NCBI GenBank assembly: GCA_003563465.1
Contig: PWVH01000075.1
Location: 1 to 6,076, forward strand
Length of the DNA stretch: 6,076 nucleotides
Direction: 5' to 3'
Source: Coriobacteriaceae bacterium
GTDB taxonomy: Bacteria > Actinomycetota > Coriobacteriia > Anaerosomatales > SLCP01
Part shown: in pieces, positions 1 through 6,076 of the stretch
Numbering within the stretch: position 1 is the stretch's first letter
How the letters are laid out: the number at the start of each line of letters is the position of its first letter
The notes under the pieces: model-generated
The model's database searches: none
What the model was told of the DNA's origin: nothing
The model's input: only the letters and a program-made list of their open reading frames with translations
Translations under genes and position numbers: made by a program

Positions 1-1317
1 GAAGGTATCACCATCGAGGACCCATTCGATTGCGGCCCCGCAGAGTTCGCTTTGCCTGGCGGGCAGACGTGGAAGGTCACGGGCGCGCGTGACCGAAGCG
101 GACCGATGCGGCTGAGGGAGGCGACCGAGAAGTCGGTCAACTCGGTGTTCGCCAGAATCATCCTCGACTTAGGCGTACAAAAAGTCGTCGGAACGGCTCG
201 GGTGATGGGCATCACCACGGAGATGACACCCGTGCCCGCGATCGCCCTCGGCGGGCACGAACAAGGAGTCTCGCCGCTAGAGATGGCCTCGGCCTATGGA
301 ACTCTTGCAGCTGGCGGGCTGCGCACCGAACCCTACGGGATCGTCTCCGTCAGTGATGCCGAGGGCAAGATCCTGTATTCATCAGAGCCTGCACTCACCC
401 AGGCGATCGAACCTGCTGTGGCATACCTGACCACAGATGCTTTGCGTGGAGTGATCTCCCGCGGCACCGGCTCGGCAGCTGCAATCGGCAGACCGGCGGC
501 CGGCAAGACGGGAACCACTCAAGCCTACCGAGATGCCTGGTTCGTGGGCTACACACCAGAACTCGTGACAGCGGTCTGGATCGGCTACCCGGATGCACAG
601 CGCGAAATGCACGACGTGCACGGTCGCAGGGTTACCGGCGGGTCATTACCCGCCCAGATCTGGGCCGCATTCATGCGACAGGCACTCGATGGCACTACCG
701 CGACTGACTTCGATCGGCCTTCGGGACTTGTCAACGCCTCCGTCTGCGAAGAATCGGGGGGCCTATCCACAGAGTGGTGTACCGACACCTTCCAAGGCCT
801 GTTTCTCGCAGACAAGCTGCCTCGAGGCTCATGCTTGCTGCACACCGGTCCTGAGAGTGTTGCCATGCCCCACCTCATTGGAACAACCAAGGAAAGAGCG
901 ATCGCCACTCTTGCAGAGGCCGGTCTTGAGGTGAGCGTGACCGAAGAAGAGGTCAGGGGGGTCCCTGCGGGTCTCGTCGCCCGACAGGATCCTCAACCGG
1001 ACACCGAAGTCGAGATCGGCTCGACCGTGAGCATAACCGTATCGAGCGGCACGATCAGGACGACCCCGCCTCGAGCGGCATTCACCGTCTCGGCTGTAGA
1101 AGCTGTCGTAGGCCAGGAGCTCGCTTTCGACGCCTCAACATCCAAAGCCTCTGGAAGTATCGTCCTCTTCATGTGGGAATTCGGTGATGGCGCCGAGGCC
1201 GAGGGAAAGACGGCCGTTCACGCCTACGAAGAACCCGGCACCTACACCGTGGTGTTGTGGGTGACTGATGACAACGACCAGACTTCGTCGGTTACAGAAG
1301 ACATAATCGTGCGTTGA
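1..1317 (+). CDS. Class A penicillin-binding protein, C-terminal part (transpeptidase + PASTA + PKD), 5'-truncated by window
   Basis: The reading frame is open from base 1 and ends at TGA 1315-1317, giving 438 visible residues; the true start, the GT51 glycosyltransferase domain and the SxxK catalytic serine lie upstream. Visible transpeptidase motifs are S45-V-N47 (SxN) and K169-T-G-T (KTG), followed by the typical YRDAWFVGYTP and VHGRR blocks. The enzyme should cross-link peptidoglycan stem peptides on the outer face of the membrane. After the catalytic domain comes a linker with C249, C260, C278 and H281, a pattern common in Gram-positive class A PBPs. A PASTA domain follows (about 287-350), typically a peptidoglycan/beta-lactam-like sensor fold. 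Last is a PKD-type beta-sandwich (about 357-438) with the hallmark WEFGDG at 392-397 and a C-terminal YTVVLWVTD strand. It converges on the U32 gene, 74 bp away, and is a paralogue of the gene at 3915. The class A assignment is inferred from resemblance to that complete paralogue, since the GT domain is not visible. An internal TTG at 52 is not a credible start. Confidence 0.94.
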   Translation, partial: EGITIEDPFDCGPAEFALPGGQTWKVTGARDRSGPMRLREATEKSVNSVFARIILDLGVQKVVGTARVMGITTEMTPVPAIALGGHEQGVSPLEMASAYGTLAAGGLRTEPYGIVSVSDAEGKILYSSEPALTQAIEPAVAYLTTDALRGVISRGTGSAAAIGRPAAGKTGTTQAYRDAWFVGYTPELVTAVWIGYPDAQREMHDVHGRRVTGGSLPAQIWAAFMRQALDGTTATDFDRPSGLVNASVCEESGGLSTEWCTDTFQGLFLADKLPRGSCLLHTGPESVAMPHLIGTTKERAIATLAEAGLEVSVTEEEVRGVPAGLVARQDPQPDTEVEIGSTVSITVSSGTIRTTPPRAAFTVSAVEAVVGQELAFDASTSKASGSIVLFMWEFGDGAEAEGKTAVHAYEEPGTYTVVLWVTDDNDQTSSVTEDIIVR

Positions 1318-1332
1318 TGCAATCTCACCGAC

Positions 1333-1356
1333 TTATGCCGCGGCGCTCGAGCATAA
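1333..1356. terminator. Imperfect hairpin in the convergent junction, possible bidirectional terminator
   Basis: The 74-bp gap 1318-1391 separates the convergent stop codons of the PBP and U32 genes and contains no gene. The only structure I see is an inverted repeat, TTATGC at 1333-1338 and GCATAA at 1351-1356. It extends by two pairs (C1339-G1349, G1340-C1348) if A1350 is bulged, leaving a 7-base loop. No T-run follows on either strand, so it is not a classical Rho-independent terminator. An 8-bp palindrome TGCCGGCA lies at 1372-1379. Position supports a transcription-end role; the sequence does so only weakly. Confidence 0.22.
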
Positions 1357-1391
1357 CCTCGGGAACCCTGATGCCGGCACTCACTCGCTCT

Positions 1392-3815
1392 TCACCGAAC
1401 ACCCCGAAAGAAATGGCCGGTGGTCGAAGGCTCTAGTAGCCGCTCTTGGAATCCTGGCCGCCCAGCGACGACCGCTTCCAGAGCTGCCCGCATCAAACGT
1501 GTGAGGTGCTGCGCCTCCTGCAAGGACTCGACTGTGAAGTCCAATCTGACCGCTGCCACTCCTGCCTCCACAATCTCGGGCAGCGCTCGCGTGAGATCGA
1601 GAGGCACCGCATTGAACAGATGCGAACGACCTCTAGGGTCGCTCATGACGGGAAACCCGTATCCCTTCCGATCGCGCAAGGCATACCAGCGCTCCCGATG
1701 TGGACACTCTGCACACTGTCGGGAACAGTCGACCCCAGACATCAAGATACAGTGTTCCGTGACCATGACTTGCTGCCTCCCGAGAACCGCTATGCCCGCT
1801 GGTAAATCCGATTCCGAACAGATGCGAGCGATCTCTCGTCCAGACAGCTCTGGTGATAGCCAGGCTCCAGACGCGCCCACATCCTCCAGCACAGCCACCG
1901 TCCAAGGATTCAATGTGTTAAGACCCCAGTGAGCCCAGACGTTCGCACCCGCCTCGGATGCCGAACGCACTGCACCAAGATTCCCAGCCACGACGTTCGA
2001 GCCAGGACGAACGTCGGAAAGCGCGAATCCTGACTCCCGGTCTCTCATGATGCGAGGAAGCTCGCTGACAAGACGATCAGGCATCTCTTCTGTCTTCGGA
2101 ATAGCCCAATCAGGCACGATGGCCCAGTGCGCGCCAGCATCGAGACATGCTTTCGCAACTTGCGGGTGGATGGTCCACGCCACGACATCGGGTATCTCGC
2201 GCGTGTGTGAAGAACGCCGTCGGATCGCCCGCGCACCTGGAAGCAATGGGTTGCGTCGCCGTCGACTCGCGTAGGGCGCCAGGAGTTCTGTTTCGAGAGC
2301 CTCTGTAGCCTCGCGCCGCACCCGGTGCAGAAGCGAGAAGCCGGCACCGGCCGACGGATCCAGCTCGATGTCCCAGCCTTCTGGTACGAACGGCGTGCCT
2401 CCCAGTCGACCCACATGTTCTGTGATGTCGGCGGCTGTCAGCGCTTTGGTGCGTGCTGGCTCAACCTTAGCGCCCTTGACCTCCACACGAATATCGTCAG
2501 CCTGAAGGGTCACAACGAACGGCTCGCCTACAATAGCCTTCACTCCGATGTGTACAGGCACCATACGACCTGCATCTTCGGCGAGAAAGGTGCGTCTAGC
2601 GGCGGATTCCAAAGCAGCGTCGGTTACACGAAAGACCCTATCGCCTGGCGCCGCTGCGCCTTCGAGCATGACGGTTGCTTCCTCACCCGCTGGAACCGCT
2701 GTCAGTTCAGCTCCACCCACATCAAGCACGCCGGCTTTCTGGGCGAATCGACCGCGTCTGGTCCAGAACTCAAGGGTGTCGTCAGCTTCAACGGCCTTGT
2801 CGAAGGAGATGGTGGCGATTCCGTCGCCGACCTGGGTCACGCGTCCGACCGACACACCGCGGTCGCTCGGACGTGCGTACGCCATGTACTCGTCGTCGCG
2901 AGTCCCCTCAAGGTATCCGGTTGTGAAGCCGCGGCTGAAGACCTCGGCAAGTGTGTCCATCTCCGCATCGGAGACCTCGAAACCTTCCGGATCGGCTAGG
3001 GCACGGTCTAGAGCAGCGCGATACACCCCGGTCACCACTGCGACGTATTCCGGGCTCTTCATCCGGCCCTCTATCTTGAGCGCAGACACCCCTGAAGCGA
3101 CGAGCCGAGGAAGCAGCGGCGCAGCCGCAAGGTCTTTCGTACTCATGAGGTGTCTGCCGGGAGTGCTGGCCTGCCGCCCGGCATCATCCAGTAGATCAAA
3201 GGGTAAGCGACATGGCTGTGTGCACTGACCGCGATTGGCAGATCGCCCCCCGACTGCTGACGAGAGGAGACACTGGCCTGAATAGCAGAAGCACAAAGCC
3301 CCGTGGACGAAGACCTCTATCTCAGCGACGCCGATTCCACATATGGCGGCTATCTCAGAGATGGATAGCTCCCGGGCGAGAGTCACGCGCGAGAACCCGA
3401 GACCGGCCAATTCTGAGATAGTCACAGAATCATGCGCGCACATCTGAGTCGAGGCATGGAGCCGGATATCCGGCAGTGTTTCGCGTAGAACCCGTGCGAA
3501 GCCAAGGTCTTGCACGATGATCGCGTCCACACCCGCAGCCCATGCCTGACTTGCCAGGGTAAGAGCCTCCGGCATCTCCGAAGGCCGTATGATCACGTTG
3601 GCGGTCAGGTAGACTCTAGCTCCCCTAAGGTGAGCATAGCGGGTAGCTTCCTCCAGCGCCTTCAAGCTGAAGTTCTCCGCTCCGATGCGTGCGTTGAGTG
3701 TCTCGGTCCCCAGATAGACCGCGTCGGCTCCGTTGTTCACGGCGGCACGCAACGCCTCGGCGCCACCGGCAGGCGCAAGCAGTTCGGGAGCTTTCGATTG
3801 GCTGACCTTCGGCAT
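1392..3815 (-). CDS. Peptidase U32 family protein with DUF3656-like region (likely Fe-S RNA-hydroxylase type, RlhA/YdcP-like)
   Basis: Complete 807-residue protein, ATG at 3815 to TGA at 1392. It begins close to the family-typical PELLAPAGG (10-18). The U32 signature follows at about 167-186 (EVFVHGALC, then GQC and LSS), continuing into SANRGQCTQPCR (192-203). C175, C182, C198 and C202 are the candidate ligands of the [4Fe-4S] cluster known in the U32 proteins UbiU/UbiV. STKDL (225-229) and the KIEGRMKSPEYVA block (247-259) are also U32 hallmarks. Residues about 310-450 look like the beta-rich DUF3656/collagenase-like region. The C-terminal half (about 540-790) resembles a second, degenerate barrel with cysteines C689, C697, C701 and C704. 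U32 proteins were first named as collagenases, but studied bacterial members hydroxylate 23S rRNA C2501 (RlhA) or tRNA U34 (TrhP), or act in ubiquinone hydroxylation (UbiU/V). RlhA of E. coli is shorter (about 650 residues), so the exact substrate is not assigned. Start choice: an in-frame stop (complement of 3834-3836) lies six codons upstream with no other start codon between. The Shine-Dalgarno is weak (GGTG, complement of 3821-3824, 5-nt spacing). No signal peptide is seen, so it is cytoplasmic. Confidence 0.95.
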   Translation of the reverse strand: MPKVSQSKAPELLAPAGGAEALRAAVNNGADAVYLGTETLNARIGAENFSLKALEEATRYAHLRGARVYLTANVIIRPSEMPEALTLASQAWAAGVDAIIVQDLGFARVLRETLPDIRLHASTQMCAHDSVTISELAGLGFSRVTLARELSISEIAAICGIGVAEIEVFVHGALCFCYSGQCLLSSAVGGRSANRGQCTQPCRLPFDLLDDAGRQASTPGRHLMSTKDLAAAPLLPRLVASGVSALKIEGRMKSPEYVAVVTGVYRAALDRALADPEGFEVSDAEMDTLAEVFSRGFTTGYLEGTRDDEYMAYARPSDRGVSVGRVTQVGDGIATISFDKAVEADDTLEFWTRRGRFAQKAGVLDVGGAELTAVPAGEEATVMLEGAAAPGDRVFRVTDAALESAARRTFLAEDAGRMVPVHIGVKAIVGEPFVVTLQADDIRVEVKGAKVEPARTKALTAADITEHVGRLGGTPFVPEGWDIELDPSAGAGFSLLHRVRREATEALETELLAPYASRRRRNPLLPGARAIRRRSSHTREIPDVVAWTIHPQVAKACLDAGAHWAIVPDWAIPKTEEMPDRLVSELPRIMRDRESGFALSDVRPGSNVVAGNLGAVRSASEAGANVWAHWGLNTLNPWTVAVLEDVGASGAWLSPELSGREIARICSESDLPAGIAVLGRQQVMVTEHCILMSGVDCSRQCAECPHRERWYALRDRKGYGFPVMSDPRGRSHLFNAVPLDLTRALPEIVEAGVAAVRLDFTVESLQEAQHLTRLMRAALEAVVAGRPGFQERLLEPSTTGHFFRGVR

Positions 3816-3897
3816 TTCGGCACCGTTTGTCGTTCAGGTAACGGTCAAGCGAGCAACCTGGCACGATACTCGCGCGATACGGCACAATAGGGAGCGT
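3816..3897. promoter_or_regulatory. Divergent intergenic region between the U32 and second PBP genes
   Basis: Together with the Shine-Dalgarno and spacer that follow, this makes up the 99 bp between the divergent start codons, so promoters for both genes are expected here or just inside the genes. No good -35/-10 pair is visible on either strand. For the + gene the best -10-like hexamers are GATACT (3865-3870) and CACAAT (3883-3888), each 4 of 6, without a matching -35 at 16-18 bp. On the - strand TTGACC (complement of 3843-3848) matches 5 of 6 of a -35, but no -10 follows at the right spacing. CGATAC is repeated at 3864-3869 and 3875-3880, 11 bp apart, and GGCAC at 3860-3864 and 3881-3885, 21 bp apart. 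These could be an operator but are short enough to be chance. The regulatory role is inferred from position. Confidence 0.35.
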
Positions 3898-3905
3898 GGA
3901 GGTGA
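3898..3905 (+). promoter_or_regulatory. Strong Shine-Dalgarno site for the second PBP gene
   Basis: GGAGGTGA is a perfect 8-base complement to the 3' end of bacterial 16S rRNA and sits 9 nt before ATG 3915, which fixes that start. Its last three bases (TGA 3903-3905) are also the in-frame stop that closes the PBP frame upstream, so no longer N-terminus is possible. A second purine run, GGGAGG at 3908-3913, is only one base from the ATG and too close to act as the main site. Confidence 0.82.
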
Positions 3906-3914
3906 CTGGGAGGC

Positions 3915-6076
3915 ATGTCAAGTAGGCGCGCTCGTGCCCGCCGCCGCGGCGGCGGAGTACCGATCTTGCTGCGAATCGCAGCCGTAGTGGCCGTCGCTGC
4001 CGTCGTTGTGGCCTTGTCCGGAGTCGTCGCGGCGTACGCTACTGTCGCATCATGGTTGAGCGACCTGCCCGACTATGAGTCCCCTGAGGCTTTCCAGGTC
4101 GCACAGGCGACCAGGGTCTACTCCGCCGATGGGAAACTGCTCGCTCGGCTCTATCTGGAGAACCGGACCGTCGTGCCGATGTCTCAGATATCGACCGATC
4201 TGGTCGACGCTCTCGTTGCTGTGGAAGACGAGAGATTCTACTCGCATGACGGGATAGACCTGCCCGGCATAGCGCGTGCAGCCGTGACCGACATCATGGC
4301 GGGCACAACGAAGGAAGGTGCCTCGACCATCACGCAGCAGTACATCCGGAACACGGTACTTCTCGACGAGCGCACCGAGATATCCTTCGCTCGTAAGGTG
4401 CGTGAGGCTTTCCTTGCCAGAGAGCTGGAGAAACGCAAGAGCAAAGAAGAGATACTCGAGCTGTATCTGAATGCCATCTACTTCGGTGAAGGAGCCTATG
4501 GCGCACAGGCCGCAGCGCAGACCTTCTTCTCCAAAAATGCTTCAGAACTCACCTTAGCCGAAGCATCGCTTCTGGCCGGATTGCCTCAACAACCCAGCCG
4601 CCTTTCGCCGTTCGAGAACCCTGACGGGGCTCTCCTGCGTCGTGGGCAGGTGCTCTCGCGCATGCTTGCCAACGGATACATCACCCCGGCGGAGTATGAA
4701 GAGGCGATGGATACCCCTCTGGAACTCAAACGGGCGCCTCAGCCGGCCGGCGGCATCTTCTCGGCCCCATACTTCGTGGCCCACGTGAAGAAACTGCTCC
4801 AGCAAGAATACAGCCCTTCTCTGGTGTTTCAGGGCGGTCTTGAGGTTCACACCACTCTCGACTCCGAGATGCAGGCAAAAGCAGAGAGCGCAGTGTTCGA
4901 CTTCCTGGATAGACCCGATGATCCCGACGCAGCCCTCGTCTCGATCGATCCGCGAGACGGCTTCATCAAGGCATTGGTCGGCGGCAAGGACTACGGCACG
5001 AACAAGTTCAATCTAGCCACGCAAGGACGCAGGCAGCCGGGATCGGCCTTCAAGACCTTCGTCCTGGTGGCAGCCCTCGAAGCGGGAATGCCCCCTACTC
5101 GGTATATAGACTCCTCGTCCCCTGCAGAGATACCAGCAAGACCGGTATGGCGTGTCTCGAACAGCGAAGGCCGTGGCCGCGGCATGATCACGCTGGACGC
5201 TGCTACACGGGCTTCTGTCAACACAGCCTTCGCTCGCTTGATCTGGGAACTCAACGACGATGAGAGCACCGGTGCCGAGAAGGTGGCGGCAGTAGCCAAG
5301 CGCATGGGTATCACATCGCAGATTCCTCCCTATCCCTCGATAGCGCTGGGGAGCCAGAACGTCACCCCCCTCGAGATGGCCTCCGCTTTCGGCACACTGG
5401 CTACGAACGGACAGCACTTCCCACCAGTGGCCATCACCAAAGTGATTGACCGGCATGGCGAAGTGGTATTCGAGATCGAACCCGAAAGCGGAACCGCCCT
5501 CGATCCGAGCATCGCCTATGCGACGACGAACGTCATGAGGGGTGTGATCACCGGAGGCACGGGCCGCGCCGCCAACATCGGACGTCCGGCGGCTGGCAAG
5601 ACGGGTACAAGCCAGAACTACAGGGACGCATGGTTCGTAGGATACACACCCGACCTGGTCACATCGGTTTGGGTTGGCTACTACCAAAGAGAACTCCCGA
5701 TGCGCAACGTGCACGGCCGCCGAGGCTTCGGCGGAACGCTGGCAGCTCCTATCTGGGCGTCCTTCATGAGAGAAGCTCTTGCCGGTAGCCCCGTGCTGGA
5801 CTTCGAGCGGGCTCCAGCACCCACATACACGTTTCGGCAGGCCCCGCTGGAAGTCGAAGTACCCAATCTCGTCGGGATGACGGTGGCCGAGGCGCGAGCA
5901 GTGCTCGACGAAGCTGGTCTGTCTCTTGCGGCAAGCGAAGGTTTCCATGACTCCGTACCCGCCGGTACGATCTTCGCTCAGCAACCCGCCGCCGGTGGAA
6001 CTATCGCTCAGAACGGGACCGTCAGCGTGAGTGTCTCCAAAGGCAAGGCGCCACCCAAGCCCGAGCCGGAACCGGA
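3915..6076 (+). CDS. Class A penicillin-binding protein (GT51 + transpeptidase + PASTA), 3'-truncated by window
   Basis: The frame from ATG 3915 is open to the window edge (720 codons plus two bases, no stop). This bifunctional enzyme polymerises lipid II into glycan strands and cross-links them outside the membrane. An Arg-rich cytoplasmic N-terminus (residues 4-11) precedes one membrane helix (about 21-42). GT51 motifs are complete: VEDERFYSHDG with catalytic E104, GASTITQQ (135-142), RKVREAFLARELE from R160, KEEILELYLN (177-186), YFGEGAYGAQ (189-198) and LLAGLPQQPSRLSPF (219-233). The transpeptidase begins near GLEVHTTLD (308-316) and has S377-A-F-K380 (acylated serine), S434-V-N436 and K562-T-G-T. 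A PASTA domain spans about 648-709 (VEVPNLVGM start), then a Pro/Glu-rich tail (PPKPEPEPEP-like) that continues beyond the window. All catalytic residues are intact, so it should be active. It is divergent from the U32 gene and paralogous to the PBP at 1-1317, but lacks the latter's linker cysteines. Whether a PKD or other domain follows the tail cannot be seen. Confidence 0.96.
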   Translation, partial: MSSRRARARRRGGGVPILLRIAAVVAVAAVVVALSGVVAAYATVASWLSDLPDYESPEAFQVAQATRVYSADGKLLARLYLENRTVVPMSQISTDLVDALVAVEDERFYSHDGIDLPGIARAAVTDIMAGTTKEGASTITQQYIRNTVLLDERTEISFARKVREAFLARELEKRKSKEEILELYLNAIYFGEGAYGAQAAAQTFFSKNASELTLAEASLLAGLPQQPSRLSPFENPDGALLRRGQVLSRMLANGYITPAEYEEAMDTPLELKRAPQPAGGIFSAPYFVAHVKKLLQQEYSPSLVFQGGLEVHTTLDSEMQAKAESAVFDFLDRPDDPDAALVSIDPRDGFIKALVGGKDYGTNKFNLATQGRRQPGSAFKTFVLVAALEAGMPPTRYIDSSSPAEIPARPVWRVSNSEGRGRGMITLDAATRASVNTAFARLIWELNDDESTGAEKVAAVAKRMGITSQIPPYPSIALGSQNVTPLEMASAFGTLATNGQHFPPVAITKVIDRHGEVVFEIEPESGTALDPSIAYATTNVMRGVITGGTGRAANIGRPAAGKTGTSQNYRDAWFVGYTPDLVTSVWVGYYQRELPMRNVHGRRGFGGTLAAPIWASFMREALAGSPVLDFERAPAPTYTFRQAPLEVEVPNLVGMTVAEARAVLDEAGLSLAASEGFHDSVPAGTIFAQQPAAGGTIAQNGTVSVSVSKGKAPPKPEPEP

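Noticed and set aside
490..693. Homologous DNA shared with 5583-5786 as a direct repeat that could delete the U32 gene by recombination
   Set aside because: The proteins are similar, but third codon positions have diverged widely. In the KTG-proximal stretch I compared by eye, the longest identical run is 11 bases (GGCAAGACGGG), too short for efficient homologous recombination.
52..1317. TTG at 52 as the start of a 421-residue protein
   Set aside because: The frame is open to base 1, and the upstream residues align with the transpeptidase of the paralogue, so this is an internal codon of a gene cut by the window edge.
2325..3228. Two overlapping + strand open frames of about 225 codons opposite the U32 gene (2325-2999 and 2548-3228)
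   Set aside because: Both are antisense to a well-supported U32 gene, overlap each other in different frames, and show low-complexity Ser/Arg/Ala-rich or Cys/His-rich translations without a domain.
3843..3848. TTGACC on the - strand as a -35 box for the U32 gene
   Set aside because: No -10-like hexamer occurs 16-18 bp downstream; the sequence there is GC-rich (CGGTGC).
5013..5984. 323-codon open frame on the - strand opposite the second PBP
   Set aside because: It lies wholly antisense to the transpeptidase and PASTA coding sequence with intact catalytic motifs. Its translation is rich in Cys, His, Arg and Ser with no recognisable domain, as expected from reading a GC-rich gene backwards.
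1..6076. CRISPR array, tRNA, rRNA, insertion sequence or phage features
   Set aside because: Coding sequence fills all but about 170 bases. I found no regularly spaced repeats, no transposase or integrase motifs, no terminal inverted repeats and no tRNA-like T-loop.

Overview
The window (GC-rich, high-GC codon use) holds three protein-coding genes and very little else: two class A penicillin-binding proteins (PBPs; bifunctional peptidoglycan synthases) on the + strand, with one large peptidase-U32-family gene on the - strand between them. Both PBPs run off the window, the first at its 5' end and the second at its 3' end. C-terminal PASTA domains on class A PBPs, the Arg/Ala-rich N-terminus and the GC-rich codon use suggest a high-GC Gram-positive bacterium. 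An actinobacterial lineage such as Coriobacteriia or a relative is my best guess, but it is inferred from protein style only; no rRNA or other marker is present.

Layout. 1-1317 (+): C-terminal part of a class A PBP, comprising the transpeptidase domain from just upstream of the SxN motif, a Cys-containing linker, one PASTA domain and a terminal PKD domain. 1318-1391: a short convergent junction with one imperfect hairpin. 1392-3815 (-): complete 807-residue U32-family protein with a U32 core, a DUF3656-like middle and a Cys-rich C-terminal half. 3816-3914: a 99-bp divergent intergenic region with a textbook Shine-Dalgarno for the right-hand gene but no convincing promoter. 3915-6076 (+): a second class A PBP with membrane anchor, GT51 glycosyltransferase, transpeptidase, PASTA and the start of a Pro/Glu-rich tail. 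It has no stop before the window ends.

The two PBPs are clear paralogues: a gap-free 68-residue block around KTG has about 47 identities by hand count. Their C-termini differ. The first carries three cysteines and a PKD domain, whereas the second has no cysteines in the equivalent linker and enters a Pro/Glu stretch. Both should polymerise and cross-link peptidoglycan outside the membrane. The U32 protein is probably a cytoplasmic iron-sulfur RNA-modification (hydroxylation) enzyme or a relative. Its opposite orientation gives no reason to put it in one operon with the PBPs.

I see no mobile element, CRISPR array, tRNA, rRNA or obvious new system. The most notable points are the PKD domain on a PBP, the paralogue pair split by an inverted gene, and a second cysteine cluster in the U32 protein.
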